Positions 59,621 to 64,000 of a stretch of DNA of 64,000 bases are shown one piece after another (positions within the stretch are counted from its first letter, which is position 1; each line of letters starts with the position of its first letter). Made by a program: the position numbers and the translations under genes. Origin of the DNA: Bryoerythrophyllum caledonicum (lineage: Eukaryota > Streptophyta > Bryopsida > Pottiales > Pottiaceae); NCBI GenBank assembly GCA_963971425.1, contig OZ020524.1, positions 7,567,845-7,631,844 of the forward strand, in the 5' to 3' direction. The notes beneath the pieces were generated by a model, which was given only the letters and a program-made list of their open reading frames with translations, had not been told where the DNA came from and searched no databases.

Positions 59621-60760
59621 GAAATGTTACGGAAACGCTCTTACAACGTGGTCGGAAAGCCCCCGAGAACGGTGCAAGGTTTTGTCCTTGACCATCCATG
59701 CAACCACAATGCAACGCGTTTGAATGGTGGAGAGCTGCTCCACTGCTCGGTGGCTCGGCAATGATTTTGTCCTTGCGTAGATGACAAGTTGTTTTTACAT
59801 CCCTAATTTCCACTCAATATTTGGATGACAAGGAAGGTTGTGGATGAACTTCATACCTGGTGGGGTGACGTTGGGGTCCGGCATCGTGCTGGTGTCGGGT
59901 AGAGCCGGTTGTACTGGAGCAATGTTGGGGCTTAGGATTGTACTCGAGTCAAACTGGGTCAAATTCACGCAACAAATCTAACAGAGCCAAACTCGTTGCG
60001 AGAAACTGGGTAGTCGTACGGCGCTCGGGACTGCGTCACGATCGTTGCGGCCACTGCTTGGGTCTACGCGTGAAACGACGCTTGGAACTACGCTCAAAAT
60101 TGCGCTCAGGACGGCGCCGGGCTCGGGCTTGAAATTGCACTCAACCCATATGGTTTGTTGCCAATTTGAATACCCCCAGTTTCCGGGGGTATAAATCCCC
60201 CATCCAACAATTTTTTTGCGTAGAAACCCAAAAACCCGAGAAATCCTAGAACTCAAAAAACCCCTACGCCCAAATCCCAAATTTCCTAGAACCCCAGGCA
60301 AGCCAAACCCATACTCAAAAACCTTGCTCACTCAAACCTCTGAAAATACCTACATCTCACACTCCCAATTTCAAGGTTGCAAGTGAGAAACCAAGGATGT
60401 TTTGGAAGTGTAAATAGACTTGGGAATAGGGAGGAGTCAACAGGGAGAATAAAGGCTTGAGAGCCGGCAGGTGATTGATTGAGGGTTTCATAAATGACAT
60501 TGGCGGCTTACACGAATTATGAGCTTATTTACAAATAGTGTACGAAAGTAAGTACACTATTCGCGACCATACACTAAATGCAATGTTTTGTGTAGTGGGG
60601 GAGCCAAAGAGTGATGATGAAAGTGCAAACTAGGTTGCATACGAACTTTTGATTCTCAGGCAAATTCTGACAACATCCAATACCCCAAATATCCTGTCCA
60701 CTATACGAACCAAAATGTGGGCCTTTTGGAAGTCATAGAACCCAACGGCATGGAGTACTT
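59621..60760. other. Non-coding, with a hairpin-TATA promoter-like site
   Basis: 59900-60130 is moderately GC-rich with degenerate repeats. At 60171-60196 a hairpin (TACCCCC, 7-nt loop, GGGGGTA) runs into TATAAATCCCCC, which looks like a core promoter on the plus strand. No gene follows that I can support. Confidence 0.35.
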
Positions 60761-60783
60761 GAGACTCTATCACTTGGGAATCT

Positions 60784-60972
60784 TAGGCTATGTTGTGGAG
60801 TTTGTGATCCCAGGCTATGGTGTGGAGTTTGTAACCCTAGGCTGTGTGGTGGAGTTTGTAATCCTAGGCTATGTGGTGGAGTTTGTAATCCTAGGCTATG
60901 TGGTGGAGTTTGTAATCCTAGGCTATGTGGTGGAGTTTGTAATCCTAGGCTATGTTGTGGAGTTTGTAATGA
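60784..60972 (+). repeat. 27-bp minisatellite, seven units
   Basis: Units TAGGCTATGTGGTGGAGTTT plus GTAATCC start at 60784, 60811, 60838, 60865, 60892, 60919 and 60946, exactly 27 bp apart. Divisibility by 3 keeps a frame open (60717-61022) encoding LGYVVEFVI repeats, ending in Met/Thr from an ATG run. Coding status is doubtful. Confidence 0.9.
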
Positions 60973-61022
60973 CTCTTGTAATTCACTCTATGATGATGAT
61001 GATGACTACCATGGCAATATAA

Positions 61023-61373
61023 GCGGGGTCTCCACGTAAGACAAATATAACTTCCTTTTTTTCTTTGGGAGAATTATGGTCCACCCATCTAAAATTGGTG
61101 TTTCTACATTTTATTGACAAAAATGGCTGCAAATGGCTTAGGAACAGCTTGGCTCACATAATAATATCCCAAATTTTTCTTTGGTTAGAATTGGTTCTAG
61201 GAAATTTGCTTAATCATGTCTGAGGGTTGATGGAACAAATTATGGAGTCCTAAGTCATGGAATTCTGGTGATGAAAATTATAGGTGTGTTACTTTGCCAA
61301 TCAATAAAATCTTACAAGAAAATTCATAATAAAATTGAACTAGTTTATTCTTGCACTATGTAAATTATGTGAA
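61023..61373. other. Non-coding stretch
   Basis: AT-rich, no gene or repeat that I can support. Confidence 0.4.
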
Positions 61374-61377
61374 CTAA

Positions 61378-62170
61378 CCTCTAAAGGCCCACCACATTTT
61401 AGCACCCAAACTCACTAAAATTGTCAATTTTGATGCATTCAACACAAAATGCAACTAAACACAGTTTTTACACATCTAACCACAGGATCTTGTAGTACGA
61501 TTGTGCAAGTGTGTGTGGTAGTCGTTTGTTAAGTTTGACCGCACAGATTGAAAGATATCAGCCTTTGAAGTGAGACATAAACTTTTCTTGAGGTCATACT
61601 AAACACCTTCAACAAATTTTGACCACCTTCTGTGGTAACTTTTTGTACTAGGGTCCATGATTTTCTAATTTTAACTTAAAAGGATCATGGTAGGCGCATG
61701 TGCACCAAATTTTAGAAGTAGAAGAGGGATAGAAGATGTACTTACAAATCTTACAATGTGCTGAGAAAAAACAATTCACTTCATGTTTTGCATATATCAT
61801 ATCCTTCTCATAATTTTGAAATTCAATAAACCGTACAATAGATGCAAAGATTTCCGTTTCCATTTTCTTTCCAAGAGGATTTTTTTCCCTTCGAATGGAC
61901 AAAAACTCAAATTTCTATTGAATTTTGAAATTATTAAAGTGTTGCTACCCTATTTGTTATATGTCACAGTAAGCCGTTGCACTACTCGTATATGTCACTA
62001 AAAAAAATAGTAACTTATAAACTGTAAGTTGGATCTCTACAAAAATTTAGAAGCTATTAGAAAGCTGCCCATTCAATTTAAAAAGTCTCATTAAATCATT
62101 CCTAAATTTGAGATTGTAGGACCTTATCCAAACTCAAAATGTCATGTAAGGGGACATCGGCCTTTACGAG
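61378..62170. mobile_element. TTAA-flanked MITE, copy 2 (inverted)
   Basis: 793 bp, bordered by CTAA (61374) and TTAA (62171). It matches the reverse complement of 55557-56364, for example CAGCCTTTGAAGTGAGACAT at about 61560 against the complement near 56170. Ends CCTCTAAAGGCCC and GGCCTTTACGAG are diverged versions of copy 1. Confidence 0.7.
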
Positions 62171-62223
62171 TTAAATATCTATGTGTACTTTTGTTGGTTT
62201 TCAACTCTACCTACTTAATAGTA

Positions 62224-62589
62224 CCGCAGGTGAACCTCTAGTTTGGCAACTCCATGCCAAATAATTAATTAATGTGAGAAAAAGCCATTCAGCATTCAAA
62301 ATTAAAATAAATCAATTTTAGGCAAGAAATCACATATTATCGTATTTAGCACGTTTGATGACCATGGGACTTGAATCCAAGACCTTGGGGTTCTAAACCA
62401 AAGCCTTTGTGCATGCACATCGTCAAATGGAGGCTTTTCCAAACCCCGCTCCTCTTTGATGTCTTCCGTTGTGACAAAATCTGTAAATATATAGTTTCTC
62501 TAGTTTTGGCAATTTCATTACCTATTTCACAACTTAATTCGGCAAGCATTTTTCTAATAAATAACGCCGAACTAGAGGTTCACCTACAG
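62224..62589. mobile_element. TA-flanked MITE, 366 bp
   Basis: C(C/T)G(C/T)AGGTGAACCTCTAG at the left is inverted at the right (CTAGAGGTTCACCTACAG), bordered by TA on both sides. Contains a tRNA-like GGATTCAAGTCCC on the minus strand at about 62368. No coding capacity. Confidence 0.7.
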
Positions 62590-62599
62590 TATACAAGGA

Positions 62600-62804
62600 T
62601 GCTCCAAAAACTTACATGAATCAGACATCAACTCGACTCTAAAGGGTTACCAAGTTATGCAAGTTGCCATTCATGGTACTAAATTTGTCCATAAACATTA
62701 ATGCCAACCTGACTGACTTGACTTTTTCATTATCCAACTGACTTTCACCATTAATTCCTAAAATATTGAATTGAAATGATTCTTACTCAATTTTTTTAAA
62801 TTAA

Positions 62805-62837
<33 letters not shown>

Positions 62838-64000
62838 TTAATATATATGTATTTTTGACACAAGTAAAGTGACCTTTATTGCAAAGAGAAAGGGGGAAAA
62901 AGAACTTACTCAAAATTTTGAATGTATGATTTTTAGATATATTGAGATTTGAACCAGAAAAAACTTGGTGACAATAGAGTTATCCGCAAAGTACCCCAAA
63001 TCCTCAATTTCTAACCTGTAAAATGGAAAAGCCAGGGTCGCCGAGTCCACTGGCAGGGTTTCACTGTAGACCTAGAATAGAACACTGGATAGACTAGTTT
63101 TTGAGCCTTAGAATTCCCAAACTCGAGTTTGTGCCTGGCTTTTATTTTAAGCAATCATTGACCCTTCACATCATGCACAACTCTAGGATGTAGGATACAT
63201 GCCAGAGTGACATGACGTTCATGATTGTTCTTGTTTTTTTTTGGGAGATTTGTGCCACTTGTGCCATAAATAATACCTCCTCAAAACCCTCAAACCCTGA
63301 ATTTTTTTCACAGGATTACTTTGCGGCTACACTCAAATACAGGTTAGATTCCCTTTTGCATGAAAAAAGGAGGACAAAAGACCGGTTCCCTTTACAAATA
63401 ACTCAAATATTCACATTGTATATAAGGCACATGTGAAGAAAGTTGGGTGAGCGTCAGTAGGTGGGGGCCATGACCCTTCCACAAATGGCCTAAAACCGCA
63501 TGCACAACAACCAAAAACCGGCAATGAGTCAACCATAAACTAATTCTAGAAATATTTCATTTTCTCCACTCTTGCATGTACAATAAGTCTAGAAGATCCC
63601 ATCCCCCTAAAACCCACAACTGTGCATCCAATTCATGCCACCCTTGCCTTTACTCCCGCCATTAAAAATAGAGAGTTGGTTACATGTGCATGTAGTGGCG
63701 GATTTTAGTGAAAAAGTAGCTGTCGGCCATGGGATATTGGCGGTTTTAGGGTGGCTTACCTTACTTGGAGGTTGTGTGCACAACCAAAAATATTGCCAAG
63801 GCAGTCTCATGGATTTCAATTTCACTGCTAGCTTTTGTTTGTTTGCCAAAACATAGAAATCTCTTGCAGCAAATGATCAGCTCCTGTTACTGTGTTTTTT
63901 TTCCATTGGCATAACAAGAGCAGAAAGATTCAGTGAAATAGAAGACACACAGCAACTAACTTAACCCTTTACTGCCTAGGAAGCCTGAAATGGGACTCCG
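62600..64000. other. AT-rich stretch with (ATT)n, no supported gene
   Basis: A TTA/ATT microsatellite of about ten units lies at 62808-62838. Short frames near 63210 and 63640 have no recognisable domain. The window ends in unremarkable sequence. Confidence 0.4.

Noticed and set aside
60784..60972. Regular repeat array resembling a CRISPR
   Set aside because: Units are contiguous 27-mers without unique spacers, in a eukaryotic context: a minisatellite.

Overview
This is a nuclear, plant-like stretch in which I find no intact host gene. Almost everything recognisable is transposable-element (TE) debris: a Ty1/copia retrotransposon with plant-type gag-pol, a MULE-type transposase with a SWIM zinc finger, a Tc1/mariner element, a pogo-like transposase fragment, several MITEs, and long TG...CA insertions that look like solo LTRs. 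The TE mix, AT-rich background, CT-rich leaders and TATA boxes suit a land plant or other streptophyte. I cannot name the species; I lean towards an early-diverging lineage only because mariner, pogo and TTAA-type elements occur beside copia. Every long reading frame checked carries stops or frameshifts.

Layout. 1-0.85 kb: minus-strand, frameshifted gene of unknown function running off the left edge. 2.7-5 kb: long-inverted-repeat element containing a hAT-type MITE. 5-11.6 kb: AT-rich, without recognisable genes, with a GC-rich GATCG/CGGACGGC block and hairpins. 11.7-17 kb: first copy of a repeated coiled-coil gene family (here called family T), with a solo LTR (family S) and a MITE in its downstream region. 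17-21 kb: tandem repeats and GC-rich islands. 21-22.1 kb: gag remnant with a zinc-knuckle array. 22.7-34 kb: three-level nest, a MULE transposase split by a copia element whose gag is split by a 3-kb LTR-like insertion. 34.7-43.6 kb: two head-to-tail 3.3-kb family T units on the minus strand, the second interrupted by a 2.25-kb LTR-like insertion. 43.6-48.3 kb: degenerate repeats. 48.4-48.8 kb: a perfect (GAA)156 tract. 49-59.6 kb: family T copy with its downstream region interrupted by a second S solo LTR, which itself contains a 2.0-kb mariner element with about 570-bp inverted repeats and a TTAA-flanked MITE; then a pogo-like fragment and a second, truncated family T copy. 59.6-64 kb: a 27-bp minisatellite, an inverted copy of the TTAA MITE, and a TA-flanked MITE.

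How the parts relate. The nests give a relative order: MULE, then copia, then the 3-kb insertion; and family T, then S, then mariner and MITE. Family T is the most unusual component: a protein with a conserved H-x-Y-x-x-H motif and coiled coils, seen at four coding loci plus a truncated downstream copy, with no polymerase or transposase of its own. It may be a non-autonomous, LTR-like gene carrier. All functional statements are from reading the sequence by eye; no database search was run.
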